A DNA stretch of 64,000 bases from Pseudoalteromonas tunicata (GCF_002310815.1 NZ_CP011033.1:496001-560000), one strand, 5' to 3'; numbered from the stretch's first letter, positions 40,701 to 42,674 are shown. Numbers and translations: made by a program. The notes: generated by a model from the sequence alone, not told the origin.

Positions 40701-42674
40701 CTAAAACAAGACTATTTAGGTTTTAGTATCAGTGGTGAATATGTCGATTTAGATAAAGACGATACAGACCATAGTTATTTGGAAATAATCTCTCATACCG
40801 CAAATACTTTTGTTGTTGAGTCCTCGACTTCATTAAATCATTATGTTGGCAAAACTCTTGTCGGAGTTCACGCTTTTGAAACTCTGAACTTAGGCAACAA
40901 TACACGCTTTGATATAGGTGAGGATAAACTCGCAATCATGGATTTAGTTAACTCAGCAATTGGAGTAAATACGACTATGAAAATGGGCTTACAATCACCT
41001 GAAATTTTATCTTGGCTATCACAGTATAATGTTAACCAGTTAAAGTCTGTCCTTGAAATACCAAGTTTGAGGCTTGAAACCAATGAAAGGCAGTCTTTGG
41101 AGGGTGAACATCTTATTATTAATGGTGATTTGGATTTAGAAAGTAACGCGCAGCTAACATTGAATGTTGATAAAAGTATCCTGATCAAGGGAGACTTAAT
41201 ACTCAAGTCGGGAGCTAAGATTTTAGGTGGTTTTACTGATGTAGACATAGTGATAGAAGGTAATGTGTCGAGTGATGGTTTTTATGGTTTCGAAACTAAA
41301 CCTAAGAGCGTCACAGTAAATGGCAACTATAATGTGAATTCATCAGAACAAATATTAAATATTGGTAAGCTCATTATATCGAATGACTTTATCGTTAATA
41401 GTGGTGCAAATATTAAATGGTCATTAGATTCTTTTGAAGTGAAAGGCAGTGTAAGGGTATCAACTGGTAATGATCAGAGTTGGTTGAAAATAGCGAATGA
41501 TTGGTATATTGATAAAGATTTTGAGTTGTCACAGAGCGGTACAGTTCTTAGTTTAATGGTGGCGGGAACTACCAAGGTTAGTGGTCATATGTTAATTTCT
41601 GAGCAAACGAAGTTGACCTCAAATAGAAATCAGAGCAAGGGCATTAATTTAAATGTCGCTACCCTTTTTGTAATGCAGAATGCTGAAATAAATGTATCTG
41701 GAGTCAGTCGCTCAGGTACTAGTGATACAGGTTGTTATGCTGGTAATGCTAATTCAAATAGTGACTGTCATTACGGATATTTTAAATTAGCTAATCTAGC
41801 AGGCACTGATGGTGGCGCTTCACAAGAAAGTGGTGGTTTTGTGCAGATCACTGCGCTTGAAATGACCCTTAATGGTGCTATTAAAGCAAATGGTATTAAC
41901 AATTATGGAAACTATATTGGGGGCTCTGGAGGCTCAATACATTTAAATACAGCTAAATTACTGGGACATGGTTCACTGGAAGCATTCAGTGATCACACAT
42001 ATCGTAGTTATATAGCTGGAAGTGGTGGTCGTATATCAATATATAGTAGCGATACTTCTAGTTTTGAAGGCGTATTACGTACTGTTGACTCTGATGTTAC
42101 TCAAAAACTAGCACCAGCAGGTACGCAATTTATCGCAAATGACATTGGTGAAAACGGAGTATTGGTTATTGATAATACCCATTCTAATTCATCTATTTTT
42201 AATGGTAAATCGACTCCAATCCGTGGAGCGGGGACTCATCAAATTGACTGTGTTACAAATTTAGGCCAAAACCTGTGGCGTATTGATACAGATTGTTCGT
42301 CCAATGACACTATTCATTGGGTCGACTCAAGTGAGGATGAAAAGCGGAGTTTAATTGGGCGTGAGGTCGATTTAGATATTAATAACGATGCCGATGAAAT
42401 CGTAAAAATAATTAGCAACGATAAGAACAGTTTAGTCGTTGAAACAAATCAAGATCTATCTAGTTATACTGGCGCTACTTTACAAGGCATCCATCGCTTA
42501 AAAGGATTGAAAATTCTTAATAGTGCTCATGTTGATTTTGGTAATAACCGCGTTGAAGTGAGTGATATAAATGACACAGAGATCACCCGCGATGTCATTA
42601 TCAAACTTGGAGCAGCAAATAGTAAGTTGATTGAAAAGCTTAATAATTCTGGCGCAAATATTATTTGGCATTAG
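4734..42674 (+). CDS. Giant exported multidomain protein (about 12,650 residues): Ig-like, propeller, TIG, beta-helix
   Basis: One unbroken frame of 12,646 codons from ATG 4734 (12,664 from ATG 4680); roughly 1.4 MDa at 110 Da per residue. Signal peptide: M-P-F-L-N-G then a hydrophobic core, cleaved after S-S-N-A. In order (numbering from 4680): Ig/BIg2-like units to about residue 450; tandem bacterial Ig-like domains 450-2890; seven propeller + Big_5 + TIG + TIG modules 3120-7620; further Ig-like domains and two more propellers to 9425; Ig and Big_1-like domains to 10,290; a calcium-binding TSP3-like segment 10,501-10,604; a BIg2-like unit; and a beta-helix-like tail from 10,700 to the end. 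No membrane anchor, sortase signal, T1SS tail or autotransporter barrel is visible. Cysteines mostly occur as close pairs. Probable adhesin or surface scaffold; first gene of the operon, 65 bases before the first isomerase lipoprotein, with no terminator between. Confidence 0.9.
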   Translation: MPFLNGYIQAFLLIFIVFFSLSSNAVEFNLRAASQLKENSENRFVFSTNHCGTISKVEYQDQSGEFVLAEVKSDCEYGFSVYGSLSPNIKISFKDGQTQSYSEQFSIEKNSPTLSFSNLSIENNETGQYLIVELSADDDTDISFVAFDINGVTASGLRQVGGVVDQALKQAFATTNGYRRVYPKDDHQSIFRLTIPVNSQLTQQQIYSDGLVLINAFVVDAFGNQAAINVIKKTGDSLEENISGWSVYPERVMITDPIQSVTLVPSVNFEFRGNTPLPGSGHGISYRSSDPDKIKVTNEGVVFVAQDANQSNGFIYASYPGQAEISIEVKVDFTRTISSLKLEGVSEYLTLHALNTSFNLPNVIAEFDDGSQITIADQFPIDIIIPDIATGIIEVENGAILATQSIDVSAPIELKIQVSGVESISGVIPVVALDASPSVELDTPKEVIKGKMAKIVAIPTDDVGIIKVEFLVDNVIASIVTTPPYELQLNISEYYTTDVVKVAAIAYDSAGKRSELVTKQLQIIDLDAITIPRYEFEKPVSQQQVVESTPLTYSISHFLGPVETSYNKTSGIEKVTYFFDGNPIGTVDFPRFEVRKMNTPEGEKEFFYETWPFVYSTPSTVRAQKATPIHAEISRGEKTVKSEVKLIRFMANKKPQLAIQLPSHNSDIIAGEPVKVRVQVTDDTLNLGTDVSFYLQDKSAGFKEIKDFENIDNLSITSQSTLVTHEVAVDSELLGESVELYAVVKDFHGEENKSETILLTVKEDQAPTINLTNPVNGSYWVAGLPIELLANASDDKGVTQVEFFINNKKIGADATPPYSVVYDVPQLNNVAQHYFVYALAYDNKGQVAKSQEVGVTVGIDNQSAVVQFVSPRLNGVLGDQSVAKVVGNTSTMIKLTGYDNVGVKRFKISGLKKVGGRYVLTGNPQDIVTEQSLALQQLPGEGNSFSIAALVDIPLFDDSLNVDLQPYFVAAQIFDNAGNQTDSTLTVAVVKDQKPVVTAFQTNQSKYTVVDTIALTVNAQDDVAVTQLQAKLNDSQGALLKEYTFNKTDGLAQSSKVQGQFNLDLNELNLSNENQLLTVSITAKDTQGQLSDIVNQQLDLQKDDQGPQLELSGIDAGEQLYVGQSYTINYSGSDRSLIKSLELTVDGQQVQLTDKPAKTIKQTYLLQISSASNIELKLRGIDNFGQISEKTWTFAVVENPKPEIVISQPISGSRFFEGEEFNVNAFITDNNAISARVELINSTGVIISKVLNKKRTSSEYSQVLRLPNVAENELTLRIMAYGDKGPSTAKDILIGVLEDTNPAQVNILIPNQPKSLTIAQNLETSAKITDDIFIDTINPIFVSEDGTEYPLDWLNLIRKDTIERIEIDNPITIGTSIVKEQVVASITGQVEIPATLWKIEPVKFRYHLKVVDGGGNQSITEGIDITLMPDQIGPEIFVQSPVGEVVERQQILLDVLVKDSGTVDTLEIYLDDEVHTPLFKKEGIGREEFKLSDLSNIEIDLENYPLISNTQQDMRLVVKSTDIAGNETTVNHQFKIVPDLPAQFSLTTIAPEVPLQGDHLFVSAQIQDDYSDDQTPILVTTLLTSSNLLIDKELNYQISEDTNNLEFEYQFDFPQAQNELTIKVDGKTWLVFQNGYSKIYPQKINNTSKLTLSSLSDNDLKINLKPMNQNACMDIALSQQYLADEEIDLSLFTQNETELALTIESQNGDFSYFNQLQLNLSKVSQVNEYPANTQIITLHPDRIDTVIKLNLPDGKTAWFNPSPLLKLSGDETKKVNTSLDQLAVFPYLDNTEAVDIYTLAADRNTPKAERVTWQKNTRIELATDTQSPDVMVTAPTELSILKAGQTFPWIISLDDNSKHFSHVDFYINDQLVAQKGNGIFGRSFELITKLPTVITAQQDLNLRVDAFDPQGNLNTKFQSYAIAENEPPIIEYNKFISHVEITKKTRLNYAEFWVRQGAEYTFEMDLNDDVELTEVKIERVLSDGGRVVEFSKEFVTSCADLPTTHTQIHPRVLFNHADTQLYEVVVTDNLGQQSKRQFYVHPLANLVPGVRIVSPAEQQQIVAGTFNLVVRTIMTDDRALDVKKLTFFANGTALAPLSSKPIKPNENDLEQLAHIYNDYEAQYGEELAKLYADKDSENLQVIEFIYNLPTSLVKDNQSIVLNASVKDEDNALGSDEVVIVGVKDNIKPSVAILNPKIQLGLVESSIANVEFVGFDNVKVSELRLFTKLSAKLGTDTFSKEYGNAIRVISEIPSRDANTVTTNNIDTPIYHHDYSLPTYTQLYELFPELNNHTDAEFYLWFMVSAFDAVGNEENIENAFKINIDQRPVIDIVAPTLGSRVVEGANVAVNIHASDDVAIDHVRAIVKHKGHVLETRRFVQGPYTFVFEAPELTNNIQDNQVEIEVEAIDTYGVKFNDLDRHTAKEKLTLAIKGDEAPVVSITTPLTNSQVIEGQTLLVQAIAADDVGIASVSLNIKGLTGGDRTLSDVRAPYDFLFTIPYGQQGKPLSLVANVVEQKSNGPRTVSSAPIDLVVEKDVSTPVVNITRPLMGATVTEGTSLLYSVDAIDNVAVSSVNIRLYFDKNNNGNLEINELVGQSYSTVNPYSGTINLPNFVSLGIDPTVTDELNLVFEAVAKDGAGNTANQRNSLKFRVNSAPQVNDLRLLDINGLAFPNKTELTVGRNYIVNVLAQDLETGIDSLTLYRSINSSEDSDFSLVGHDELAPFHFEQSSEDLSVGDIIYFRATATDTHGISSSMSQAYSFIVVADKAPTAEIIQPSQQQSFAISGEAIEVFVRAKDDLGIEGIDRVVILVNDKPSAIIRTSEENSNIFKGTIFPPLDAEGLVIQAIAYDKLNQQGLSQPIQVGILTDTVEPQLLSIFPIDGQILSGEKPLISRVEFKDLGSASQRKVLQTWIREYRDEVGNWLELARITRELIRDDLTLGNMGYRVSEPSHNQYVYWTEFSDGNILTDQQFTQERVRLITNIESPNHTVTEQSTHQVAYPIQSRSYLAANEDDISLGKTIFYNALARYETQHVKQSSVSAWSTHSLQTVQSLYQSYNLLSVNDKNEEYYPKTGLFLTDYIDYQTPTVNGERAIYSPLINENIELFDGVISDLYAADGLILATKTGIECLGCKYETDFVYALKDQRNPQNLPTDYSSEDGELLLFTKANQDSQFGVPYLLSGSISLPFKETYRVTQSGSLALVANGFGGVQVINIVDIENPYHVGYIKPEGFVSDVVVYQQYAIIAAGVQGLVIADLSKPDLPIIAKLDTAGVAVGLDIKGSTVYVADSGSWNGSGALHLISVNDPRNPQILASHLISAEQINLQTAGAFNVKVFGDKAYVSTFSVDQENTPIEGVVEIVDISKLLNNLPDITQPILSHRPTKTDDFMANDINLVDGKIVIAAGKRGLAEVSFPTLAVLSHYPENQQSFVRTQNLLGQIKFSNAILPQTDLAQYIEITRGHPDIGENVTDQFVLSFIQLDDATDYSGVELSLLQGSSLAQNTTYFVKIKESLPAVSGYAMTNDYVFTFTTGLTVQGELPQLVTLSPQFGSIRGNTQVTIIASGITDKTTVELAGQSHQISEFRMIDEGTKQASFKITTQPNYAGPAGLTLINDKFIKQTYPGAFTYVDLLKLSYANPAIVKSSQLGVSNRVDLIGHGFNPHIQLEFKRHDGFGETHRFEVDGDVVRLYSAQKLNVLIPSFGEDFRGFVDIILTDKQGRVSSLPQAIFYGELAQNRQIMTSDPLSMEEITKYNNPQSGSRLIDPLRLPPGKITDINIDDQQSIVYVLGRGINASGVNSPERIDDKEYIDTYYAPSWLSVVKFDVSRLEDATPMHGLGYYDLPQSLVATDLIRYNGQLYVSAKGASFPYVDYPYEDDNYLLVFDEVDIDQDSAQQDRTIKNSIRLPNMGQVLTSLVKDNLLILVNSNQLVLIDIAEPLNPVISKVVPSNKLINKVDLLEDSLLINYQVNNSGTVTEQIDLTKPDLPVIANYSLDEQLSVSPLATYVADNESQLTRWAISQGSAQKQSRYVNNGFNIQMPYQELLKQKVTETLGYQLYNPPREKADKDNVATLGILNTEKAHGVRFVDAINLCNFTCQLTDIEVSQHGVAFVVAQNTTDAVSKLSIVDTKTLDVVATYPKVKQSINIDDFLKVTFNRSVLFNGLSADEFTKRYVKLVKSDGSEQGEPTSFNFEYMKNDTQLIIRPHTILLPNQQYELRLLGDPASYRAIGLPSYQIQFTTFEKPTLPFNIESIEPRSISTTGGTTWVKLDRAITSPTFKVADRLAKVIDQQANTYQLEILGGVSGLASLSVKAEQQTVSQLAAINFVSELNLKSIMPQVGSANGGDTLRLTGSGFEVGTENLFLQIGDNLVPNSHIKIIDSNTLEFVSPAGRLGHATITMSYQDGRYADLVNHFEYRTPSQFEVQGQGFIYDSQVDPSGNYLFLAAGIKGVLIQDLSLAEKNEKSLVAQYKLPEGYYAFGVTGFFERNNDRLFVSAAKMTSNGELLDNSANVFVYAINGQNISQAQLVKSMPIESNFVKGILANNNQVALAAGQYGFALADSYLHTKLYINDVVSTPYDVLDVASLNHTNGNSYFVVTSGEFDFTKNTLKTNDIGRGHTYVVQNNAFSGLSTISQVNLPAAKVATQGNYVYLAMGALGAAIVDLTDPTKPRVITRLTDFGNVFDIAVKGHQLFLALGELGVVVLDITDPNKVTQDTGFITSRFAVHNLVDTPYSMITVANSLLTTKPQYVINRYIDNDLRVIGVNPSPNYLNTLNSKKVQIRFNKAIDHYAPNLDLIRVEDQFGGRISSDISIVNNDILILPDLSQLDFNDTLNVKIASGMRSVKPTNNGNTITLAVKKSGEQYSFTYLLGLIEQYQLLDLAPRRVIIGERKHHKLTVLGKITDNTELFLTIGGVQVPAVSIEEDQTNENVSILAFTTPQFTEAGLYDLSLEVKQQGFSTSAHLKGAIAVDQVLTAVNLVPRWTDVKGGEWITLYGQGFEPGSSISDGTRIKVGNTFASQVLVLSSKELKFLAPHNLSGRHSLTLFDRNNKVGKSTNVWLGYGLTQESEISAQGVQSYSLLSLLEQNMVISATGYFNSLTPKASVSGISLPAPLLNISVDANSPNQLMIAGGSTVLPQDSFGLYEIDEYITYKAIESKRFNAEILGLPIELSPKEAAFIRYHQPKKQSFTLDNHSVTPYRLPLKQSPHSNEQTASAAGSMGIILSSLDDIANIPVLHKESLENKGVGTLAVAVAAQDFSIFTSTITNRLPDGVKPPLECEFVGGETDQRILGSINYLDPSDPVFMSQTHLIEADYRLYLEQDGWIYIGGEIGSKIWQPGEDCPLYDTQTLSPASTHLDRSVLQAINLNSPHRIKQLSVSGNVLDIVPYQQVLLVALGNEGVIVVDKQLTQVLHHIKIDEHIQSSVGAAFKLTIHGSTLFVAQQDGGVLIYDIENIEAPRLLSAGTDATIYDTALINSSIISAQGKAGVHAYSLPGPLVSLTNIDKNGFLASGEILQVEFNEAVATKSISLEIEVLNSQERIDATLHAVNEEAGASKQFNVIANILANTRYRIKITQANDIRGGELFAPFAQTFTLLPQERINIESTSDSILRLGELQEISIFGQGFTNESQVSIGQYQLESSYENGHLIVDLSGLSFYDAKPGQYAVRVVDGGFSDTLFGALVLGDEINSETSFDFSLASGPVEGRYLLTVQSNSEVFLPGDKILLRDSLGRELFTEKVDQGNYILNLEEDVITSQKLRFRIPKVVAPDQYQVVLLSDGEEILLGQFNYQLARGTSIDLPNYPPMTIGAMLTADDALFVGIAQGAEPTAGNPYLMPFGLEIYDMRLPLTPRRVSQLPLHDKVRGLVQKDNLLIAAAAKQGVVIVDVRDQTQPLILKELALGGYSANDVALKHQTSVLAIAAASDLNDGYIRFVNLKNQDFAPPLGFNTIPLSQGDLLGKPLQLSWQGNNLIVLLQKQDGLYLVQFDKLGDSLSYTINKLALMDYLGGTVSMFVTSDSIMMSVDNNLIMLEKQADGEYQVVHKESLTSDTVLLENSGSQYQSTEQGLEQILPIGLSVSEVLSTSGKYAGPGDIITIKLNNLINTQTDHLMKVIQLYADGNQIDLAEFQAINTISGGVINIPIADLGLANNTDLTLSILANLQNINGEILATQADYNFIYHNQMAVSIDAVQRVSVSGELGSHYFYADGTEFARLTGNGFGQDKDLLAVWFGNQLLDNDSLISVTNTAIDIKVPKLYLTGQLIPLTITVAVVDRQASLLGGAIVLPKLLLQDIYPASGPPEGGNFITLRGFGFNANTQFDIAGKPVNQTKVISANEAQVRVPSNDFGFAAVRATNANMKGSESVSPVSYFYAAKETAKLDVDQDQNNPIKAIHVNDNIVLALTGGEYQPYDLDGKKQTKLISNQAQLTLIDSSDPVMLSTINKRVGNDEQPYHFSTTIKPDGFKALAVIKQFLLGVGADEVYLFNRIQPATPQFINKTQLRGKATAIVTSDKLIYIATQAGISIYTINEQQLLEELNFVSSSQLKGVASGLKIQHDRLWVVVSSSRKLVEIELSSGMYQVVREISLVDKSNRRLPISDIVVLDEFVLVATGKNATVELVDQQSGESIVNLNLAYLIRNGDISADKLLLKGSLLSVAAGHGDVQQFNIAPWFAGQFNTNIELDNYYAVMGSVTDIAYSGDVLFASAAYLRDHSGQAIESPVPLNSTFSRIGGGVYSFAKQDFALLSHYPETGQILGPDEVIRLQFNHIIDHQAFNDFAQQLFRITLDRVPVSGIWHLDTTNLGSLVSFVPDQNFIINKRYEVTIDGSLIDIGQIALGADYRFLFVTSEYEQPKIESISPRFGTWQGGQEIVIFGDNFNVDTEFLLGDTLISPDKTQFYSQNKVVVIAPGLNQMPLQNRLVGLTAQQGNQRSYQDGAFTYITDPTIEKIGAFNASTQSVDTQTVEFGFNTAVRLAIEGQGLSQESIILINDQPAQNVTFINRTLVTFDLPQNTLGQLTIDITNSDNIDAQTRNTELSIVLIAKDVLSNIDHFALDNHHLVTVSNRNKRLQIAALKDAKLTPISEVELIQAVKAVAIKQQYIIILNQDNSLVTYQANNHNIFTEVNRINLETTLDIRSITLAEKTIIIESDTGYLLASVRGQNAIKLGVDVQDAIAYADRLVVLTNGQTLTLYSQKTLQIVGEPLQLDRTGFTDLEANNNRLYIKSSSQLSLVDMADIYQNNLLEIAQTTSVGSDNLVQLNGELSTWFNGDKVVLSDVDLVGQELVLNTLSKVIFDNKVTQLMFSEENLCALNQLNTLSCTAVPLLNITGSPTSVITASQQSIYFDLVMDEAAWQKASLSLKQGGNSVAGYSEVFDNRLTFTPYSPGFVFGDKLIARLHAFPEQSIDGGYVNFDLPYYFVTHPIFDIQPAKLDFIYPNTTITTRPTDFTMFGEYLDAITSIQIGDLSLDPSQFTVNEHGTEVYFSTIFANAGPLSVTIGHNQHTDTLLAAINVSDAISVTHLTTDNIRGNSKLSDSGGNKVQVQGKGLSGDLQVYLVAPSLAEAPSLSTRVDYLQLGQGFSFISPSVYPDVLYELVIVKPSTKESYTAPIQLEAIDDTAPKLISQTQLSYANALTLILDDELAVPKVKVIRENHDYRTLKSVDVTNQFDLNIIGRELELKLKPSNQLQDNSRYFIELTNIRDTDNNLAVGTGSEPGVYSQTLETHDSLAPQEISVVRHIDSQEVNLAMNLTRGRQYRFDITAIDNLSTQLNYEVQISYDGVNFSDYLALKKEGLVSFVQVPIDQKFNQLALKVTVSDSQSNRSFKTVHAAIVEPTIDVSDLVTTPDKVEEISAAIISLSIMGDFDLVTSVDLNVNNKWYRSQYDQTAKEGWVTLNYQNPSLKAIAPSNDITVVARIYYGYQGVKEVTRSYALYKDATAPTVEIVTPKDGDKLPLGEQAEVVIQSFDKYGIEHVEVSIDGAPYQEVVIPNTYRFTPDAAQTVTLQARANDPNGNIGYSQKITITSFDPSQGEPELAILSPSNGEQFREGQQIELEVLMRHIDKASLAMYIGADPSDVSNPQPVDIIRSSDQSSRFKYSIELPHVDENVVVLLELTSDDYIARSFINVIEDNEINEDIALTIWPSKQLLAGTGLRISSHIPELMTDFSQNSTLLINEIGLENEIPLAPQDTIVETNTKPGLITIFAKLQDLSGNEKLQTEQLVKVPYRISDKEVIANYASESGYLIDVVSIKENIVRAIGNQTGGFSIFNADELIYQQLQGRLITMEKIANRIHLIIENNNQVQVSQLLLDHQSISDPIPVYGEILALGDDYVVTHQGKAISVTLLQGLGVPVIGYQTDSEIKDVSIYRDLLWLLTSDSLVSFKLNRETLALERVSSYAMANGEGLAVDANGIYIFQSSSFSYYEVTLQNELVEVTANIQLDATITETVIDKHYVWVQLQDPQLKRFWLALRQGNAMGVLDWPSSLAIHGEYVYQFNHNELIKFATVKTNLDLAVIELTMVNTGVILSNISAEITGSELQITNQNDEQLTGYWLNKDSLFITAAELSQSESIILTGADESTSVIFNLSLKDEPLSNSMSVNLNSVIAEQAAVNLQLNANAQVAEQIEISPVTDHIITPTGYAGWLTVSPKNTQLVVKQGETSLFNRLIQSQTNKQPEGSFVLSSPQNNSQYTEGELVHVRMLASGYQLDRFKYSRITLLDFNGNELLNLLSNTVEVDQSFKLPKVDRLDTYIIRVRSYFGDSYNFVERTSGIKVVPLRQKIAASIIGIADKAYVGSQVVLATSGQLTANIDVKNSSGALIASGIAPLTLIVPTTDKLLVNAYLEDGLGNQAQLTKTVLVDAPYSVTSINASTSFNHLLKHPIENYLLSGNSLYQGGDLLNRFDGEVLSAEPLHDRWILSLKDTGLAFVESENDFDVLGYYLTQDNIVKTMVIGEKLMAITEHDQLKSFDIKANSLVISEEQISSNTVVIDMVFDGKSLWLINQDSLSQVDLASMSIVQNHSAKGELLDIALVGQRIVTTSADGTIYVANNSGVSESVFLGMSLTQLSVFGDELWAINAQTNQLIVISFDQSEPYIIARFNLNAPIENFTIDKNTLLSATGARWAINHPLLTEYSSIYRSSSFKGSSQDVALVNGALISANQGYALTRDIGLPHKLEREAFPGEYAGDFRELIRFEDELFSIDKTNGHLYQIKTGRLSHSKKLGKFSDVTAITVSEQYLYIASVDRVTIITREGAFVYRLQIAAGETITAMHNAHNGLYVATLEGKLYFVQHGEAPIDEFSIIIKPVLSGDTYYTDIKSAGDILLLSSHEGLHQFNVNTQALALKITGAIDDVKIQHGLIWFIKNNQLFTTSLLLQQSQINLIYTSMAELVALDVWQNQVALALGTQGVELLWGHSVNKTSIADLARPFSQTRFEHGQSIDLSLANTQWVDSVTYRINDIVVARSQRPPFEAQVPLPSGLKNGQPFSITAETIDHFGQRIIGQSRGMLLQSKTLPANPFKVSLDFKNPSYVPQALKIQANVTDSSEDIKQVEFFLADQIDGPYKLIRKHYGPEFIVRNNFDLAQSGQFIKARAIDTFGNVTESTPSSIERLLDNQKPILGLNLLSPLQHNERVTTTHPYQVEINISDLGSDVALALLKRDSKVIWAGFESQIVRIDQNAFSTGDNYQYTLEVTDHANNKSEASLLVKVVEDSAPVISQVIKPNTILEQSHFSITVKAQDDIQLSAIEVQWPDFTKIQPVNNRSAEHTFTIFDYRMKRLTGQINQPIIVRVYDDQQQVTEYSVSISVTPDRAPESSLSLLEAPISAIYGRQINISVNNLNVVDDAGLDGLSVDLLVYHNDKLAQTKAICHPNNWRSCYSFERTSIKIPSQSIEQDTLYLALKLTDRLGQSNVSDKLAIALTQQPNAIVLSNDFDNANLSMINTGIAAEFALRVKDIANRNVALQRVELTLMQQGRSDVLSSIIQVTDVDGIAHFTMSTEQLLAENYTVSAKLVDYPAITPLYFNFEVLPGEPQTIQVNHIAPTKANEAFAVTLTLVDSAGNITTQVVEQTVSLAFSDSDFHFAFSDNIRISSRLDANGLYQGELARVILRNGVAEIMVEASEKAGQYYMEYLAQPAEAFTLKYQNQVDGVYQVTTSIPVMVGANTPQKLAFAITDIINHPQGRVEILEVDEQVQFDVRLTDAYGNGVTHLIENDELVPANSYLNLVTSGSGILNNASAFEQIGLVLGQANVTVSTNKVEEVIVSISSLEKSWLIDTSSELFLTFEKRLPAITEVYFEQVTDNDITPMLIDFNEAIAMGINNDWLTITLDGQPVMGEFELSSDTQVKFTPNDALILAKQYQITTLNSGLYGKDNEDNLLPQTLLQHSADIALPEQSMGYILSEGLTSVEYIAGEGVSIHPYLVAQVRLDNNVYEYNLENSTFNAPLVTSEQEGQQVVVSLEFIALEIPSLQSELYTASSTELTVANRRTFTLLTLSGDFDGDGLNNELEHLLGYHPLKVDSDDNGLSDGQEDYDNDGLDNLTELLLGSDIRNPDSDDDGVTDGVEYQWGSDLLSADSDNDGIEDAIEIASGSNPTDANDRAIKPEFVTSVQVTPKEVSYNLNSQTDDIRLTIMASIMVNGRSYLVDVSDAGFFDLIFSSSDEAVAIASYQGFTPLGNGEAVLTVHFGAHSDTSKLKVSEVANLGHVIWQNETVILDQPYFADSITVIGDVSVTVNGPLTVNENMKLNAGAELNLATEQLTVKGNLNIGESTELREGYLTPYVEQEFEQWDEFLIDVKGSDLNPRLALTYMNGSLSFQLYKQHENGDWEWICTDYYHPESESERPQSINRLNSGLESNNSEYEYEIECEFATAGIYRAELSYGEWPTYVKGGLVYLTDDAEPILPSSLILDSPEGLIVEGELILANGELVNLKNNIDISQNVFVSGQSRIAAANLLVRRDLTISYGFVKLAITGEIKVTGNMSQHGLLIAEPANLETFELHPINLVIGQKLTSTQSLVVEGAGYPVGYGVNFIQDHCLGAHAVAATPECTYGFYQQPQFAGSGGQTSAGGGLITINANRIEVDLIQPWLVIGNEYVSSPDYPEPYGLNEEFEGNFFPGAGGSVFVNTGQLVTSEQTRQLVYSDLSYDKINSECDGECPRAQQHLEVNLKQAETQETPTYSNGRIAFWYDSLEVNLDLSEPPQGPQSENVFTPKIGTGEPLSSIEKLHLLLSIDYDRYLYSEDRNLHSLYVRDKKTLQEFVLVGRPIEQAKDRPQLSNRQDQSLNQVVNSKVELDNDDLAQPRQLEQLNNLSGFVNYSAIAKQKVTEVESLGEHQYLITVEGDPWQLNTAELAKELSGRKVRLFSFDSSIIDAKVVRNSSNSVIVTPLNLSDDIQSISSLSGLHTFELLSLENTSANFQKEIIEAQSLNMFEAELVTEQITEQAIKDFFTEYELNRISLFVNQDLTIESFNQIGQSYKINIYAKNLTLKDGIPDGVYNHFAASENLIFDTKMSDGYQLSLFAGDTLVINQPIENVSDNKFFGKNINVNVAMELGYGSHWHAEEAIHFNEGWQFIDSSTHIKFNAPKGIFVNKASLIAEQTEIQTDSNITFEANLVLGDVMTESTGNFWISGNGNITVNGDVLAYSADFRLQGQQNFIVNGNFISEGYLFFYNNVEKVSSIQIFGDFKVDNHFQTENIGKFFVQGDYQTGDFTRFSNVDEFEIQGKTTFNQYIDINSDNTCRFGDDVTETKGTYTQIMCSDGVEFGRDVNSHDGIRIKGAKRVEIAGDLKFDSSRNGGYLNFAVEEGVFIKGNLLIQDNDSFNITDISGSNRAISELTVAGEITVGTDGSIQFIQNDSSADFKGLISYKHGLEKIDLTQCVGVECPLKSIKQYEINAQSMTLNGRLHGNIVTTVGQLTGSGQIVGADQVIFNVEESNSQFNSWVNGTIFLQKSNEELGHLTIDNGSSEDPIFYPMVSLPIVGQHIITQIESKASNQWQVTVNNANWSLKQDYLGFSISGEYVDLDKDDTDHSYLEIISHTANTFVVESSTSLNHYVGKTLVGVHAFETLNLGNNTRFDIGEDKLAIMDLVNSAIGVNTTMKMGLQSPEILSWLSQYNVNQLKSVLEIPSLRLETNERQSLEGEHLIINGDLDLESNAQLTLNVDKSILIKGDLILKSGAKILGGFTDVDIVIEGNVSSDGFYGFETKPKSVTVNGNYNVNSSEQILNIGKLIISNDFIVNSGANIKWSLDSFEVKGSVRVSTGNDQSWLKIANDWYIDKDFELSQSGTVLSLMVAGTTKVSGHMLISEQTKLTSNRNQSKGINLNVATLFVMQNAEINVSGVSRSGTSDTGCYAGNANSNSDCHYGYFKLANLAGTDGGASQESGGFVQITALEMTLNGAIKANGINNYGNYIGGSGGSIHLNTAKLLGHGSLEAFSDHTYRSYIAGSGGRISIYSSDTSSFEGVLRTVDSDVTQKLAPAGTQFIANDIGENGVLVIDNTHSNSSIFNGKSTPIRGAGTHQIDCVTNLGQNLWRIDTDCSSNDTIHWVDSSEDEKRSLIGREVDLDINNDADEIVKIISNDKNSLVVETNQDLSSYTGATLQGIHRLKGLKILNSAHVDFGNNRVEVSDINDTEITRDVIIKLGAANSKLIEKLNNSGANIIWH
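6030..13340 (+). repeat. Tandem bacterial Ig-like domains in the giant protein
   Basis: About twenty or more diverged Ig-like units of roughly 90-130 residues, recognised by the recurring core D-D-x-G-V/I-x-x-V-x-F (e.g. A-S-D-D-K-G-V-T-Q-V-E-F) and a following proline-rich strand (T-P-P-Y). Related to the Big_7-type Ig domain. The copies are diverged at DNA level, so they are old duplications. Confidence 0.8.
14040..27540 (+). repeat. Seven super-modules: propeller + Big_5 + TIG + TIG
   Basis: Each module of about 1.6-2.2 kb holds a propeller-like block with LVIVD-type strands (V-x-L/A-A-x-G-x-x-G-V-x-V-x-D), then a Big_5/SbsA-like Ig domain with N-x-x-Y-x-x-x-I, then two IPT/TIG domains with P-x-x-G-x-x-x-G-G-x-x-x-x-x-x-G-x-x-F. 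Approximate module starts: 14,040; 15,950; 17,975; 19,910; 22,110; 23,840; 25,840. Boundaries are approximate, set by eye on the translated sequence. Confidence 0.7.
36180..36490 (+). repeat. Thrombospondin-3/EF-like calcium-binding segment in the giant protein
   Basis: About 104 residues with repeated D-x-D-x-D-G loops (D-F-D-G-D-G, D-S-D-D-N-G, D-Y-D-N-D-G, D-S-D-D-D-G, D-S-D-N-D-G), each expected to bind calcium. It divides the Ig-rich part from the beta-helix-like tail, and matches the larger array in the lipoprotein encoded at 44,411. Confidence 0.8.
36800..42674 (+). repeat. Beta-helix-like tail with three copies of a capping module
   Basis: About 1,960 residues of short repeating strands (x-V-x-G-x-L/F-x-V-x-x-N), like polymer-type beta-helices. 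Gly-rich turns G-S-G-G and A-G-S-G-G-R-I-S-I-Y occur near 37,870, 41,930 and 42,020. A module of about 110 residues recurs at roughly 38,630-38,980, 40,550-40,950 and 42,160-42,600. It runs from a G-x-H-x-I strand to L-x-x-Y-x-G-x-x-L-x-G-I/V-H-x-L/F. The frame stops shortly after the third copy. Confidence 0.65.

Noticed and set aside
40868..41248. 126-residue minus-strand frame in the beta-helix tail
   Set aside because: It is opposite strongly patterned coding sequence and shows no motif, ribosome site or promoter.
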